From: Ophiobolus disseminans
Taxonomy: Eukaryota > Ascomycota > Dothideomycetes > Pleosporales > Phaeosphaeriaceae
Direction: 5' to 3'
Length of the DNA: 64,000 bases
Assembly: GCA_010093685.1 (NCBI GenBank)
Contig: MU006236.1
Coordinates: forward strand, 711,068 to 775,067
How positions within the stretch are numbered: position 1 is the stretch's first letter; each line of letters starts with the position of its first letter. Positions 1-11,091 of this stretch are shown here, in pieces. A model generated the notes under the pieces. The model was given only the letters and a program-made list of their open reading frames with translations. It made no database searches and was not told where the DNA came from. The position numbers and the translations under genes were made by a program.

Positions 1-590
1 CATCTCCTAGCCTCGATCTAGATTACAGCAAAGTACTGGTCGCAGGCGACTCAGCAGGCGGATACATGGCCCTCATGTCCGCCCTTACGCAACCGCGCGA
101 CAGCATCAAAGCCGCACTTGTCGAATACCCCATGACGAACTACCTCAACGTTGACATCGCACCCACGTGGTTCGGCACACCTAGCCCCGGCCCCGAAGTT
201 GCACAACAACACCTCGCATCCATAATACCCGGCGCCGTCATCTCCTCCGCTATTCCCCTAGCGCGCAACGGCCTCTCGTACAGTCTCGCCGCATACGGTC
301 GCTATCTCGAGTTCTTCGGCGAGGATCCGAAGCTCTGGCCCATTGGACTAATTGGCGACGCCGAGGCGATGCCGCCGACGTGGATCATCCACGGTGATGC
401 GGATTTAGCGGTGGATGTGGGGGATAGCAGGAAGTTTGTGGATGCTTGGGAGAAGGGAGGTGTAAAGGGGGAGGTTAAGTTGAGTGTGGTGGAGGGTGGG
501 GATCATGGGTTTGATAATGCGACAAAGGAGGATGAGGAGGGGTGGTTGAAGGATGGGTTGGTGTGGGTTGAGAAGAAGTGGTTGGAGTGA
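1..590 (+). CDS. alpha/beta hydrolase (HSL/esterase-like), 3' part only
   Basis: The reading frame is already open at the window edge, so the 5' end lies outside. It contains the nucleophile elbow GDSAGG near the start of the visible part, an acid-residue motif HGDAD about two thirds along, and a C-terminal GGDHGFD that supplies the catalytic His. This is the Ser-Asp-His triad order of the alpha/beta-hydrolase-3 (hormone-sensitive-lipase-like) esterases, which hydrolyse short-chain or xenobiotic esters. The upstream oxyanion HGGG motif would lie off the window. No signal peptide can be judged because the N terminus is missing. The substrate is unknown. The family call is firm; a specific activity is not. 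Confidence 0.85.
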   Translation, partial: SPSLDLDYSKVLVAGDSAGGYMALMSALTQPRDSIKAALVEYPMTNYLNVDIAPTWFGTPSPGPEVAQQHLASIIPGAVISSAIPLARNGLSYSLAAYGRYLEFFGEDPKLWPIGLIGDAEAMPPTWIIHGDADLAVDVGDSRKFVDAWEKGGVKGEVKLSVVEGGDHGFDNATKEDEEGWLKDGLVWVEKKWLE

Positions 591-762
591 GTTGTGGGTG
601 AAATGTGATTAGCAAGGATTTGTTCTGGTTTATGATGAGATGGGAAGGAAGAGAACTTCAGGTGCTGAAAGCTGAAGCTTCATTAAGTTCAATACATCAG
701 GGTTTCCATATAGTGCACGAATATGGTAAGATTGTACTTGAAGGGCTGACTTGCTGAGACAA

Positions 763-1959
763 CTACCAAATGATTACAGTAAACAGTACCACAGTGGTCG
801 AAATCATGATTGCGCCCCACACCGATATGCTCAGAACCTCTGCTGCTCCTCCAATAGCCTGTTGCGGGTTCGGGTTGTTGGGTGAGATCTGACCTTGTCC
901 ATTTCCACCGTTGTTGCCGTTGTTCACACCACCATTTCCACCGTTGTTGCCGTTGTTCCCTCCACCATTTCCACCGTTGTTCCCTCCATTACCTCCATTT
1001 CCGCCGTTGTTGCCATTGTTTCCACCACCATTTCCACCGTTGTTCCCTCCATTACCTCCATTGCCACCGTTCCCGCCACCTTGTCCTGGCCCACCAACCT
1101 GCCCACCATCAGTCCTCGCACTTGTCTGAATCGCGATATCCTGCATAGGCTGGCCCTCAGGATTATTCACGCTCCTCACCAACTCATCAAACTCCATCAT
1201 CGGATTCTCAATGCTCGCACAAGACATACGTCCACCATTCGCGCTCAACGGACCAGGAATCGGCTTCGTAGACAATTGACCTGCGCCCGGGAACCTGGAT
1301 ATCGAGTTCGTGACGCTGATGGGCAGGTTGAAGATACTATACCGCTCAACGCCGTTGAGGCGATAATTCTGGTGAATGCTGATGTTGTACTCGCCGCGCA
1401 TGGTGCCTTGCGTGTCTTGGCCGTCGCCGACGAGGCACTCGGGCCATTCGAAGTTGATGTGTTTGACTGTTTGGCCGAGTTCCTGGCTCATGATGTTCGC
1501 GAAGGGCGGGGTCGTGGTGCTGATGTTGGAAATGGTGAAATTTTTTTGCAGGAGGTTGGACGTCAGGAAGACAGTCATGTTGAAAACTTGAGTAAGGGGG
1601 TCGGCGGTTGAGCGTGGTGGGACAGGGAGTTTGCCGTCTCCAGAGACATCGAGAGCGATGTGTAGGAAGTCACCGCCCATGGGTGTGAAGGGTTGTGGCT
1701 GAACTTGTTAAATTTTCATCAAGTTTGAAGAACGCTGAGTGGAGCGTACTGCTAGTATTATCCCAAGCCCAGGTGTATAGACTCTTCCGTTCACGATGTT
1801 GAATGCGCTGGTGTCCGGTTGCCCGTTTCGCCCGTTTTGACGCCCTTGGAGTCGATGGTCACCGGACCACGATCCCATCATCTGCGCGCCAACTTTGCTC
1901 CATATTAAAAATGACAAGAAGAGAAGTGAAAGATGTGATGGTGAAAATAGTGGTGTCAT
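763..1959 (-). CDS. GPI-anchored Gly/Asn-rich secreted protein
   Basis: Two exons: 1959-1750 and 1698-763, joined in phase 0 across a 51-nt GT..AG intron (1699-1749), giving about 381 residues. The N terminus is hydrophobic (MTPLFSPSHLSLLFLSFLIW) and fits a signal peptide. A folded middle region of about 200 residues carries several N-x-S/T sites. It is followed by about 75 residues of GGNGGNN-type repeats. The last 29 residues are a small-residue patch (GGAA) and a hydrophobic tail ending at the C terminus, as in a GPI-anchor signal. The protein is therefore probably displayed on the plasma membrane or cell wall with the repeat as a flexible spacer. I do not recognise a named domain in the middle region. 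Confidence 0.75.
897..1085 (-). repeat. Gly/Asn-coding imperfect tandem repeat
   Basis: Inside the GPI-protein gene, the plus strand repeats blocks such as ccaccatttccaccgttgtt followed by ccctccattacctccatt. One block of roughly 65 bp occurs twice almost unchanged, with shorter partial copies around it. On the coding strand it encodes GGNGGNN units. Such arrays often change copy number. The opposite strand shows Pro/Leu- and His-rich open frames that are only by-products of this repeat. Confidence 0.85.
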
Positions 1960-3233
1960 TGCTCAACAACGATGTACATTAAGTTTAGAAGCGAAAAGAG
2001 GGTAAAATTGCAAGAAGGCGAAGCAAGAATAGGCAGCCCGCGCAGCAGGGCAGAGTCTGCAAATCTGGGAAACTGGTCATTATAGCTTCATGCTGCCGGT
2101 ATAACCGGATGAAATCCTGAGGTGCGGCGCATGAGATCGCGGCCATGTGTGAGGAGAATCGTCATGCTTTGCAGCGTAGCCGAGAGCAAAGTGAAGACAT
2201 TTGCAGCGAATTTGGCTAGGCTCGATGCTCTGGACCGGTAAATGTGCTTTTGAGACAAGTGGTGTCTGAGGCACGATCGGTTGTGCCTCAGCCGTGCCTG
2301 AGGCGAAAGAAGCTCATCGGGTTAGCGTCATGCTTAGTCACTAGCGTTCAAGATTACAGCTGATGCTATCGAACGTGTCTTTCTTTCTGCTCGAACACCA
2401 TGCATGTCAACTCGGAGCTGTTAAAACAAATATCATCCCAGGGCCATCTGAATACACGATAGAGCACATCTGGCCTTCGCAATGCTCCGACAGTGAAGCC
2501 ATACTTTCCATGCTTGGGTTCCGCAATTGGCGACCACACCACATTTGTCTGCACATATATGCTTTCTCTCTCACGCCAACCATGCCTTCTCTTTGCCTTC
2601 AATCCTGCCCTCTTACTGTCATGTTTCAATCAATTCATGGCTTACCTAGATCGAGCTTCCATGGGCGAGACAACAGGTACCTCAACATTCACAAGAGCTA
2701 TCTCCTTATCTGCGAACCCGTCGCGGTCTGATGGAAGTAGGCCAGAGGTCGGTTATGTTGAAATTATCGGAACACTGTGTACGCGGAATGGCGAGCTTGC
2801 CGAGCTTCTTCCTGTGGTCAACCCAAATTGACTGCTGACCACGGCATAACATCTAGAGAAGTTTTCGCGATGCAATGACAGGATGCGACAGACTTCAAAT
2901 CCTGGCAAGACCCACCCAAGCGATGCTGTGTGAGATTACCTCACGCTCCGCATGGTGCATTCACAATGTTTTTTGTGGGTGTGGCGTAGTACCGTGTAAG
3001 ACACTGTCAATCACTTAGCGACATTGTGCTGATCAGAACCCTACAATACAGCTCGCTGCTCAGCTATATAATTCGTCTTCGGCTTGACTTTACTCCAGCT
3101 CCAGCAACAACTTCCAATAGTCCTCCTCACCTTGGGTATTCTCTGGTCAGACATCTGCGGTCTCCTGGCGAGAACCGTTCTTTTGCCTGATATCAACGCA
3201 CCAGCACTGCGACGCCTTTTTCTCACTTAGTAG
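1960..3233. other. intergenic, about 1.27 kb
   Basis: Between the divergent GPI-protein gene and the BCS1-like gene. Open frames of 61 to 122 codons on both strands overlap one another and show no domain, splice structure or family motif. I see no RNA gene or repeat. It presumably holds both promoters. Confidence 0.5.
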
Positions 3234-5687
3234 ATGTGCTCTGCGTGTCAGCCATCGGTACAAATCATGCCGAGTCACTCGCGTAATACCCAAGGTGACA
3301 ACACCTCAGCCGCTTCTGGAGCCATGGCCGCAGCCGGCAATTTGGGTCTCCTTGCAGCTGTCAACACTGACTTCGGCCGGCAGATCTGCCATACGGTCAA
3401 AATTCGTACTGGATTTGATATCCACATGGCCGTCGCTGTTTGCTTAGCTGCAAACACAGCTCGCTCCACCGTCCCGGCAGTCCTAAATACGGTCTTTGAC
3501 CAAGTCAAGACCAACGTCTCGTCGTCCATCACCGTCAGCTATAACGACTTTCAGCTTTACAATGGCTTGCTTCGGTTAGCCCGTGAGAAGGCTGCCGCGA
3601 ATGACAAATCGTGGTACAGATTCTCTGGCCAACACGAGCAAATCTCTGGTGGCGTCACTCAGAGTCTGCCAGGTAACTCGTAGAAGATGTTCCGGCATAA
3701 TGGTACACTTTTTATCCTAGAGAAGCACGGCACTGCTGCAACCGTCGTCGCAGCTGCTCCTCGGGACCCTCGTTACCCTAACAACGCTCCTGCTGCTGAC
3801 CAGAGCTATGTCAAGGTCATCGTGCGATGCCTCGGACATAGCAATGCTCCTGTCTTGGAGCTTTTCTCTGAAGTACGCAAGCAAATTGTTCAAGGTAGGC
3901 AGTTGGGTGTCACTAGGATGGCTGCTGGCGTTGCCGATGCAACTATCCAATGTAACAAACGACCCTTGGCTACAGTTGATCTTGAGCCCGCACTTATGGC
4001 ACATATAACCCACGATGCTGAGGTGTTCTTCGGCGAGGACTCGAGGGAGTTCTACGAGAGCACTGGGCAACCATACCGCCGTGGGTATCTACTATACGGT
4101 CCGCCAGGCACGGGCAAGACCTCGCTGTCAGTAGCGCTTGCTTCGCACTTCAACGTACCCTTGATTGGCGTTACTCTTAGAGGTATGGATGACAAGGATC
4201 TCATGGACGCCTTCAACCGCTTACCTTCCGCATGTGTTGTCCTCCTTGAGGACGTCGACTGTGTGGGAGCAGAGGTTGGAAACCGCGACGCCAAAGCCAA
4301 AGCCAAAAGTAAGGGCCCAGCTGAATCCCTTGAGTCTGCTGCACTCCACGCATCCCACGATGCCATGTACCAACGTCTGATGGCCCAACAAGCAGCTGCT
4401 CAACACCAAACCACAGCCGAGCTGGCCAAGCTCAAGTCAATCGTATCCGACGAGTTGGGCGTAAGTGTGGACAACTATATGTTTTACGATAGAGCTACGG
4501 GTCAGACCAAGCCCGGACCCGTCGTCTCCAGTCCACCCAACCCCAACAAAAAGGTCACTTTGTCCGGGTTGCTCAACGTCATCGACGGCGCGGACGCAGC
4601 AGAAGGTCGTCTCCTCTTGATGACCACCAACTGTCCCGAGGTTCTCGACGACGCCCTACTCCGCGCAGGCCGTGTCGACGAGAAGTTCAAAATTGACTTT
4701 GCTACCAAGGTCACCGCTGAGCTTACCTTCAAACGCATCTTTGGCCTCGACAAACGCAACCGCTTCAGGCCGGCGACTATCGATCGCTTCGCTCAGGCTT
4801 TTGCTGCACAGTTCCCGTCCCGCAGTAGGATTTGTACGGCCGAGCTGGCGAAGTACTGTGGTCAGTACCGCTCACGCCCTGAAAAGGCGATCGAGGAATT
4901 TGCTGACTGGCTCAAGCTGGGCAACGACATGTTCGCGTATCGTCGCGAGGATCTGGTGTCGAGTGCTGGGGATGACGGGTTTAACGTCCCCGAAGCATTC
5001 GATCCTGCTCTTCTTGCGGTGGGCCCTGAGGATCTGGTTGATCCTGACACTCTTGCTCCTACTGCTGCGCCGTTGCCCTTGGTGAAGGATCTCCGTTTCA
5101 AGTGGAATCCTGCTCGTTGGTTCTCCGGTAGCAGTGCTGACGACTTCTCTAGCATACGCGACGAGTTGCTCGCATCTGCGGATGATTCGTCGGTTCATGC
5201 GACTCTCTTCGATGGGTTCTGCACGTCCGTAGACCCTCCTGTCACGGACAGAGTACCGGTTTCCAGCTATCAGGCCCAAGCTATTGGCTTTTACGCTTCT
5301 CGTCCTGCGCTCAACCGCTTTGCCTTCTCGACCCATTTCAGTCAAGGTTCGGGTCCTGTTCTACAGCGTCTCCCGGCTCTCAGCGTCGTTCACCGTGACA
5401 TCGATATCGATGCCATGGCCGAGTCAGGCTGTCGTCCTCCCGTTATCGACGTGGACGATGACTTGACATTGGTCTCGCCCCACCCAATCGACGACGACGA
5501 TACTCACTTGCCGTCGCTGTTTTCTGCGGGCCCTTCTTCCGTCCCCGACGACGACATTGAGTCGTCGTTGTTGTCTGACTGCGATGCTCTTCATTCTCAC
5601 CATCGTATGGACTCTGCTGTCAACCTTCCACAAGCTACTGCGCTTGATGAGGATGATGACGAGTTCTTCGATGCTTTGGAGCATTAG
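3234..5687 (+). CDS. BCS1-like AAA+ ATPase with internal in-frame TAG
   Basis: The same frame runs from 3234 to 5687 with one TAG at 3681-3683. The first 149 codons resemble the BCS1 N-terminal region. Downstream is the AAA core: Walker A GPPGTGKTS, Walker B VVLLEDVDC, sensor-1 TTN, a second-region LSGLLNVIDG typical of BCS1 proteins, and the arginine-finger region LLRAGRVD. A Lys/Ala/Gln-rich insertion of about 100 residues splits the AAA domain, and an Asp/Glu/Ser-rich tail ends the protein. BCS1 translocates the Rieske protein in mitochondria; fungi carry many divergent paralogues with unknown roles, and this looks like one. The TAG may be removed by a 48-nt GT..AG intron (3673-3720) that keeps frame, but those 48 nt also read like family sequence. 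A second ATG at 3267 is an equally good start. Confidence 0.75.
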
Positions 5688-6514
5688 CTCTTGAGCACTG
5701 CGCCGTTCCATCACTCCATCGTTACACCGAATGTTGCATAAGCGTTTGGTGTGTTCAGGAGTTTAGGGATGGGTGTCTTATACTGTTCTCGATTGATATA
5801 GAATATAACATGTTGTTGAATCTTCGCTTTATCTTAGGAGTGCTATTTGTATTTTACCTGTGAACATGTACCTTTAAATATACGAAATGTTATATGAATC
5901 CTAGGCTAATAGAAGTTTTGGGATGCTCTGGTTGATTGTGGTCTAGGGCCATGGACGAGGCTAGTAAGTCGAACGACCTACGTTTACGTGGGCACATTTT
6001 TTGTTGGACTTGTAAACGTAATCTCGCATCGAAGTATCAATGAAATAATGACATGTGTCATGCAATTTGACATATTACTGAGGGGTCCGTCGTGCAGTCC
6101 CCGCTCAATGAGTTGGTGTTCGGACACCAGCCAGACGTCATGGCAGCGCTGATTCGCCAATGGCACAGCTGACAAGGGCTCAGATATCAGCACTCGGCAA
6201 CGATGTGCAATGTGCGTGACAGGGAAGCAGACGCAAACTTTTCTTTCGGCCATGCAGAGCGGGTCCCTCAACATGGCAGCTGCTCCAGCAATAACACGTG
6301 GGCGCGTCGGGCTTTCTCAATGGCCGCTAGCGTGTCGGGCGGGAAGCTGGTGCCATGTGAACGATCGACAGCCAGTCCAAGCTTCACCAGCTTTGCAGCG
6401 TGCGGCTTCACGTCCTTGTGTTTGCTGGGCCTGCGCATAGCTTCACTTCTCTGTATATCATTCTTAGACTTCTTTCCTTAGACTTTCGTCCGCTTGTAGG
6501 CGCGCAATTGGACA
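5688..6514. other. intergenic, about 0.83 kb
   Basis: Holds the AT-rich 3' end of the BCS1-like gene and the promoter side of VTC4. The open frame at 6203-6481 has no support. Nothing else seen. Confidence 0.5.
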
Positions 6515-9016
6515 ATGAGGTTGGTGACCCCGGTGCTGCACCTCGCGCATCCCCCTCCAATGGCCGGCCAGGCCAATGATGTCAACGGGAACTAACGCGA
6601 GCGCAGGTTCGGTCAGCAGCTGAAGCAGTCGCTCAACAAGGAGTGGGTCTTCTACTATATCGACTACGAGAAGCTGAAGAGCGCCCTCCGCGAGCACCAT
6701 GCATGGGACCACGACGCCGAGCAAGCCTACATCGGCCAGCTGGACAAGGAGCTGGACAAGGTCTACACCTTCCAGCGCGTCAAGGCCGAGGAGATTATCC
6801 GGCGCATCGCCGCCTCGGAGAAAGAAGTCAACGATGCCGTCGCCAGTGCGCAGCAGGAGACCCAGGGCGAGCTGAGCAAGGAGGCCGAGGAGGGCTTTGA
6901 CCTGCTCGAGGAGGACCTGAGCGACATCATTGCCGACGTGCACGACCTCGCGCGCTTCACGCAGCTCAACTACACGGGCTTCCAGAAGATCATCAAGAAG
7001 CACGACAAGATCACGGGCATGTGGCTCAAGCCCGTCTTCGCCTCCAACCTGCAGCGCAAGCCCTTCTTCCAGGACAACTACGACTCGTACGTCATCAAGC
7101 TGTCGCGCCTGTACGACATCGTCCGCACGCGCGGCAACCCCATCAAGGGCGACTCGGCGGCCGGCGGCAAGCAGCAGAACTTTGTGCGCCAGACGACAAA
7201 GTACTGGGTCCACCCCGACAACATCGTCGAGCTGAAGCTCATCATCCTGAAGCATCTGCCCGTGCTGGTCTTCAACCCTAACAAGGAGTTCAACGAGGAG
7301 GATGCAGCCATCACGTCCATCTACTTCGACAACACAGAGACGTGGGAGCTGTACCAGGGCCGTCTGAAGAAGACCGAGGGCGCCGAGGCGATCCGGCTGC
7401 GGTGGTACGGCGGCATGTCCACCGACACCATCTTCATCGAGCGCAAGACGCATCGCGAGGACTGGACCGGCGAGGAGTCGGTCAAGGCCCGCTTCAAGCT
7501 CAAGGAGAAGAACGTCAACTCGTACCTCCGCGGCGAGATGCGGCCCGAGCAGGTCTTCGAGAAGGAGCGGAGGGAGCAGAAGAGGTCGGAGAAGGACATT
7601 GCGTCCGACGAGCAGCTCGCCCGCGAGATCCAGTACCGCGTCCTGACCCGCAAGCTCGTGCCCGTCACGCGCTCCTTCTACCACCGCACCGCGTTCCAGC
7701 TGCCCGGCGACGCCCGCGTCCGCATATCCCTCGACACCGAGCTCACCATGACCCGCGAGGACAACCTGGATGGCAGGAAGCGTGCTGGGGACAACTGGCG
7801 GCGCATGGACATTGGCGTCGATTGGCCCTTCAAGCAGCTCCCCGCCGAAGACAAGGAGCTGTTTCCCTATGCGGTGCTCGAGGTCAAGCTGCAGACGCAG
7901 GCTGGAGGAGAACCACCGCAGTGGATTCGCGACCTCACTTCATCCCACCTTGTCGAGGCCGTTCCCAAATTCTCCAAATACATCCACGGCACGGCCACGC
8001 TCAACCCGAAGAGAATCAAGCTGATTCCCTACTGGTACCCACAGATGGATGTTGACATTCGCAAGCCTGTCAGCCACAAATTTGGCATTGAGCGGCCAGG
8101 CGCCAGCAACGACATCAGTACTAGTGGTAATCTCGACGATGACAGCGACGATGAGGCCGGTGTTGGCGCTTTGCCCACGGCGAACGGGATAGACGACGAC
8201 GACCGGCTCAGGAGGCTGCGCGAAGCTCGCGATGCGATGGAGCAGACCGAGATGGACCGCCAGCGCGACTACGGCACCCTCACAAACGGCAACGATCCCA
8301 ACACGCTCGACATTGAAGAGCGTGTCGCTGCCGGACGGAATCGCGACGACGACTACCCCATCTATGACTCGGATAGTGACGACGAAGATGATGGTTACGA
8401 AGCAGCGAAACGAAAGGGTGGCCTCACATATTACAAGAAATGGGCAGAGCACCACGCCGCTATAGTTGGATCTGCCATCTGGACCGGACTCAACAAGGCC
8501 ATCCCCAAACCCACTCCCACGGACGTCGGCGACGGCGGCTTTGCACTCGGCGTACCCACCTGGAAACAATCAGGCGAGGTTAAACGCTTCAAAGCGCCCA
8601 AGGGAAAACGTAAGTCCAACCATCACACCCTTACAAGAACTATTTGCTAACACGTCCCAGGCATACACGTCCCCGTACGCGTCGAACCAAAAGTCCAACT
8701 CGCCACCGAGCGCACATTCCTCTCCTGGCTCGAATTCAGCATCCTCCTCGGCTCCATCGCGGCCACTCTACTCAACTTCGGCGACACTTTGTCCTTTGCC
8801 GCCGCGTGGGCGTTTACCATCATCGCTTGTCTCGCGCTCATGTACAGCGCCGGGCTGTACCTGTGGCGCGTTAAGAAGATTCGCGAACGGCGCGCGGTTA
8901 CGTATCATGATAAATGGGGGCCGAGCTTGTTGTGCTTGGGGCTGTTTTTGGCGGTGAGTGTGAGCTTTGGGTATAGGTTTGGCAAGGGCGGGATTGAGGG
9001 GGGGTTGAAGGGTTAG
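6515..9016 (+). CDS. vtc4: vacuolar transporter chaperone 4, polyphosphate polymerase
   Basis: Three exons. A 5-nt first exon (6515-6519, ATGAG) is spliced over an 87-nt intron to 6607-8609, then over a 51-nt intron to 8661-9016, giving 787 residues. The join produces MRFGQQLKQSL, the expected SPX-domain start, and the second join gives KGKR-IHVPVRVEP. Order: SPX domain (about 1-150, phosphate/inositol-pyrophosphate sensor), VTC catalytic domain (about 200-490) with basic tunnel residues such as IRLRWYGG, ERKTH and the KARFKLKEK stretch, an acidic linker, then a DUF202-like tail with three hydrophobic spans from about 675. VTC4 makes polyphosphate from ATP and passes it into the vacuole as part of the VTC complex. 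The length fits VTC4 and not the short VTC1. Confidence 0.95.
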
Positions 9017-9780
9017 GTGTGTGAGGAGTGGTTTGCTGGATGGGCTTGAGAGTAGTGATGGCGAGCTTGTTGTATGATATGGCGTTGAGTGAAGAGGAGT
9101 TTACATAGCGCACGGTTTTGAAGATTGACGCTAGTCTATCTTTGTTGAGTGAGTGGGTCTAGGCATCTCGTCGTTGATGGTAACAGACTAGTCGGACCAA
9201 TGCAAGTCATGCGGGTGTCTTGGAAATGCATCATTTCCCATGTATCTAGCTTTTCTTCCCGCTTTCAATCAGCTCCCACCGCCTCCATGGCTTTCTTGGA
9301 CTCAAAACGTCTAAATTGACACCCTTTTCTTACACGCCTTCCCGTTAATCAATCGTCCAGTTAGGCGTTGAGAGTACCAGCTATCACTCAGTGTTTTGTC
9401 TTTCTCGAACTGTTATCTACTCTACTTCTCCGGCGCAAGACAAAGGAGATGGCGGCCACAAAGCTGTGTACGTGTACATGGACGTACGTGCTCGGATCCA
9501 AAACGAGGAAAGAGGGACGATGCTCGGTGTGCACGGTTGAGGAAGTTGTACTTCTAGGACGTTGGGATGGAGGGGTTGGCTCGGATTGTTGAAGGAGGGT
9601 TTGTCGTGGATTGAAACAAAGACGGCGGAGTCGATGTCAATAGTTATGCCCTGGGGACGCAAAACATGTTCTTGATCGCAGCTTCTTGATTGCTACGAGA
9701 CGAAGTTTCCGCAGGTGTGTTCGATTGCACCGTTGATGTCTATGCACTCGAGAAGCGTGTGGCAATACATCACTACCTTC
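9017..9780. other. intergenic between convergent genes, about 0.76 kb
   Basis: 3' ends of VTC4 and the PARP-like gene meet here. The open frames at 9368-9592 (+) and 9417-9662 (-) overlap and have no recognisable product. No RNA gene seen. Confidence 0.5.
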
Positions 9781-11091
9781 TCAACGCTTGCGCTCCCGGA
9801 GGAAGCGTTGCAACGCGAGCGAATCGATGTCTGCGAACCGGTCTGCGCGATCCGCCATCACGACAGCGCGCACAATCATATCCGCCGGATTAGTCGTAAG
9901 ATAATATCCCGTCTCCTGTTCATCCTGGTCCATAATCGCGTGCCTCGTCGGACTCAGAAGCTCACATACCAACAACACCAGATCGTAGGGAGCTTGGTCT
10001 GCGGGCACATCGTCAGTCCGTCTCGAGTAGCCCGCCGCGTCGGCGCTGTTGCTTGCTGTGTATATACCGCGTCCGAACTTGGCACCCGTGGCTGAGAGTT
10101 CAGTATCAGATAAGACTTGCAGTCCTTCCCACAGAACGGGGTACAAGCGGTCAATCGACGTTCCGTGGTATACTAGCGTCGTATTTCCGCCGGCGCAGCG
10201 CTGGTTTTTTTGGAACGCCTTTTCTATCTCGGGTCGCGAGTTCACGAGGAACACTTGGCCGAGACCCAAATGTGGGAATATCGCTGAGGGAGCGTCGCGC
10301 CACCATGCTAAGCAGCCACGGTACGCGGTTAGCACCCAGGATACGGAGAGTTCGACTTCGCCGTATATAGTCTCGCGGCGAATTTGTTCCCTGAAGCCAG
10401 CCCAATTATTGAGCATGGCCGATATCGCGGTCTGTATTTGGTGCTGTGACACGTTCATAGGGAGAGGTGGCAGGTGCGCGAAGTAGCCGTGTTGCATGGC
10501 TACTTTAATGGCTGTTAGTAGGAGCCTGAACGAGAGCCCGGGCTCATAAGCCTCCGCGCACCGGATTCTGAGCTGTGATGTTCGCAGCTCGAGACTGCAG
10601 GTACGGGAACAGGCTGTGGAGCGAAACAGGGCCTTGTCTGTCCCGAGGCCCTGCCCACAGCAAACACATCGACCGTGCATATCGTGGAGGTAGTCGTTCA
10701 ATTCGTCCCAGAAGAGCAAGTTGCCGGTGCGATCGACGCCGTGTTGGAAGTATTTCTGCACGAATCTGTTGAGTTGGTATAGGAGTCGATTTGGCGTTCC
10801 GCAGAAAGCTCGATATGGTTGGCCGTTGTATACGTTCCATGGTGTGTGTTTCTCGACGGTGTCGTAGTCATGTCGATCGAGTGTGTTCTCTTGGTCGAGA
10901 TGGAGACAGAACTGGACGACCTGGTGGTTCGCATCCTTCCATAGATTAACAAAGATAGTTTGCGCGTCTTGATGAATGTCAAGGGCGGTTCTTTGTATTT
11001 GGTCGAATAGAGGAAGGGGAACGATCGTAGTGCGTTTGAACAGCCTTGATGATACCATTGTAGGGGCAGAAGGTGATGACAAGATAGCCAA
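9781..11091 (-). CDS. PARP-like ADP-ribosyltransferase domain protein with Cys cluster
   Basis: Single exon, 436 residues. The C-terminal part carries the ADP-ribosyltransferase signature: LVYHGTS (His about 309), then FGRGIYTASNSADAAGYS (Tyr about 344), then NPADMIVRAVV near the end. In PARPs this order is H-Y-E; aligned by eye the third position is Asp (about 404), so poly-ADP-ribose synthesis is doubtful and mono-ADP-ribosylation or loss of activity is more likely. The N-terminal half contains CVCC followed about 20 residues later by CSRTC, a possible zinc site, and no WGR, BRCT or UBC domain. It would act on proteins or nucleic acids using NAD. Starts at 11091 or 11058 are both possible. 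The catalytic fold call is good; target and exact activity are unknown. Confidence 0.7.
   Translation of the reverse strand: MAILSSPSAPTMVSSRLFKRTTIVPLPLFDQIQRTALDIHQDAQTIFVNLWKDANHQVVQFCLHLDQENTLDRHDYDTVEKHTPWNVYNGQPYRAFCGTPNRLLYQLNRFVQKYFQHGVDRTGNLLFWDELNDYLHDMHGRCVCCGQGLGTDKALFRSTACSRTCSLELRTSQLRIRCAEAYEPGLSFRLLLTAIKVAMQHGYFAHLPPLPMNVSQHQIQTAISAMLNNWAGFREQIRRETIYGEVELSVSWVLTAYRGCLAWWRDAPSAIFPHLGLGQVFLVNSRPEIEKAFQKNQRCAGGNTTLVYHGTSIDRLYPVLWEGLQVLSDTELSATGAKFGRGIYTASNSADAAGYSRRTDDVPADQAPYDLVLLVCELLSPTRHAIMDQDEQETGYYLTTNPADMIVRAVVMADRADRFADIDSLALQRFLRERKR

Noticed and set aside
895..1611. 238-codon and other plus-strand frames over the Gly/Asn repeat
   Set aside because: Antisense by-product of the repeat in the GPI-protein gene; low complexity only.
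6464..7684. 406-codon open frame on the minus strand opposite VTC4
   Set aside because: It is antisense to conserved SPX/VTC coding sequence; it is Leu/Val/Asp/Glu-rich by codon complement and has no motif.
7940..8569. 209-codon minus frame opposite the VTC4 linker
   Set aside because: Antisense shadow of conserved VTC4 coding sequence.
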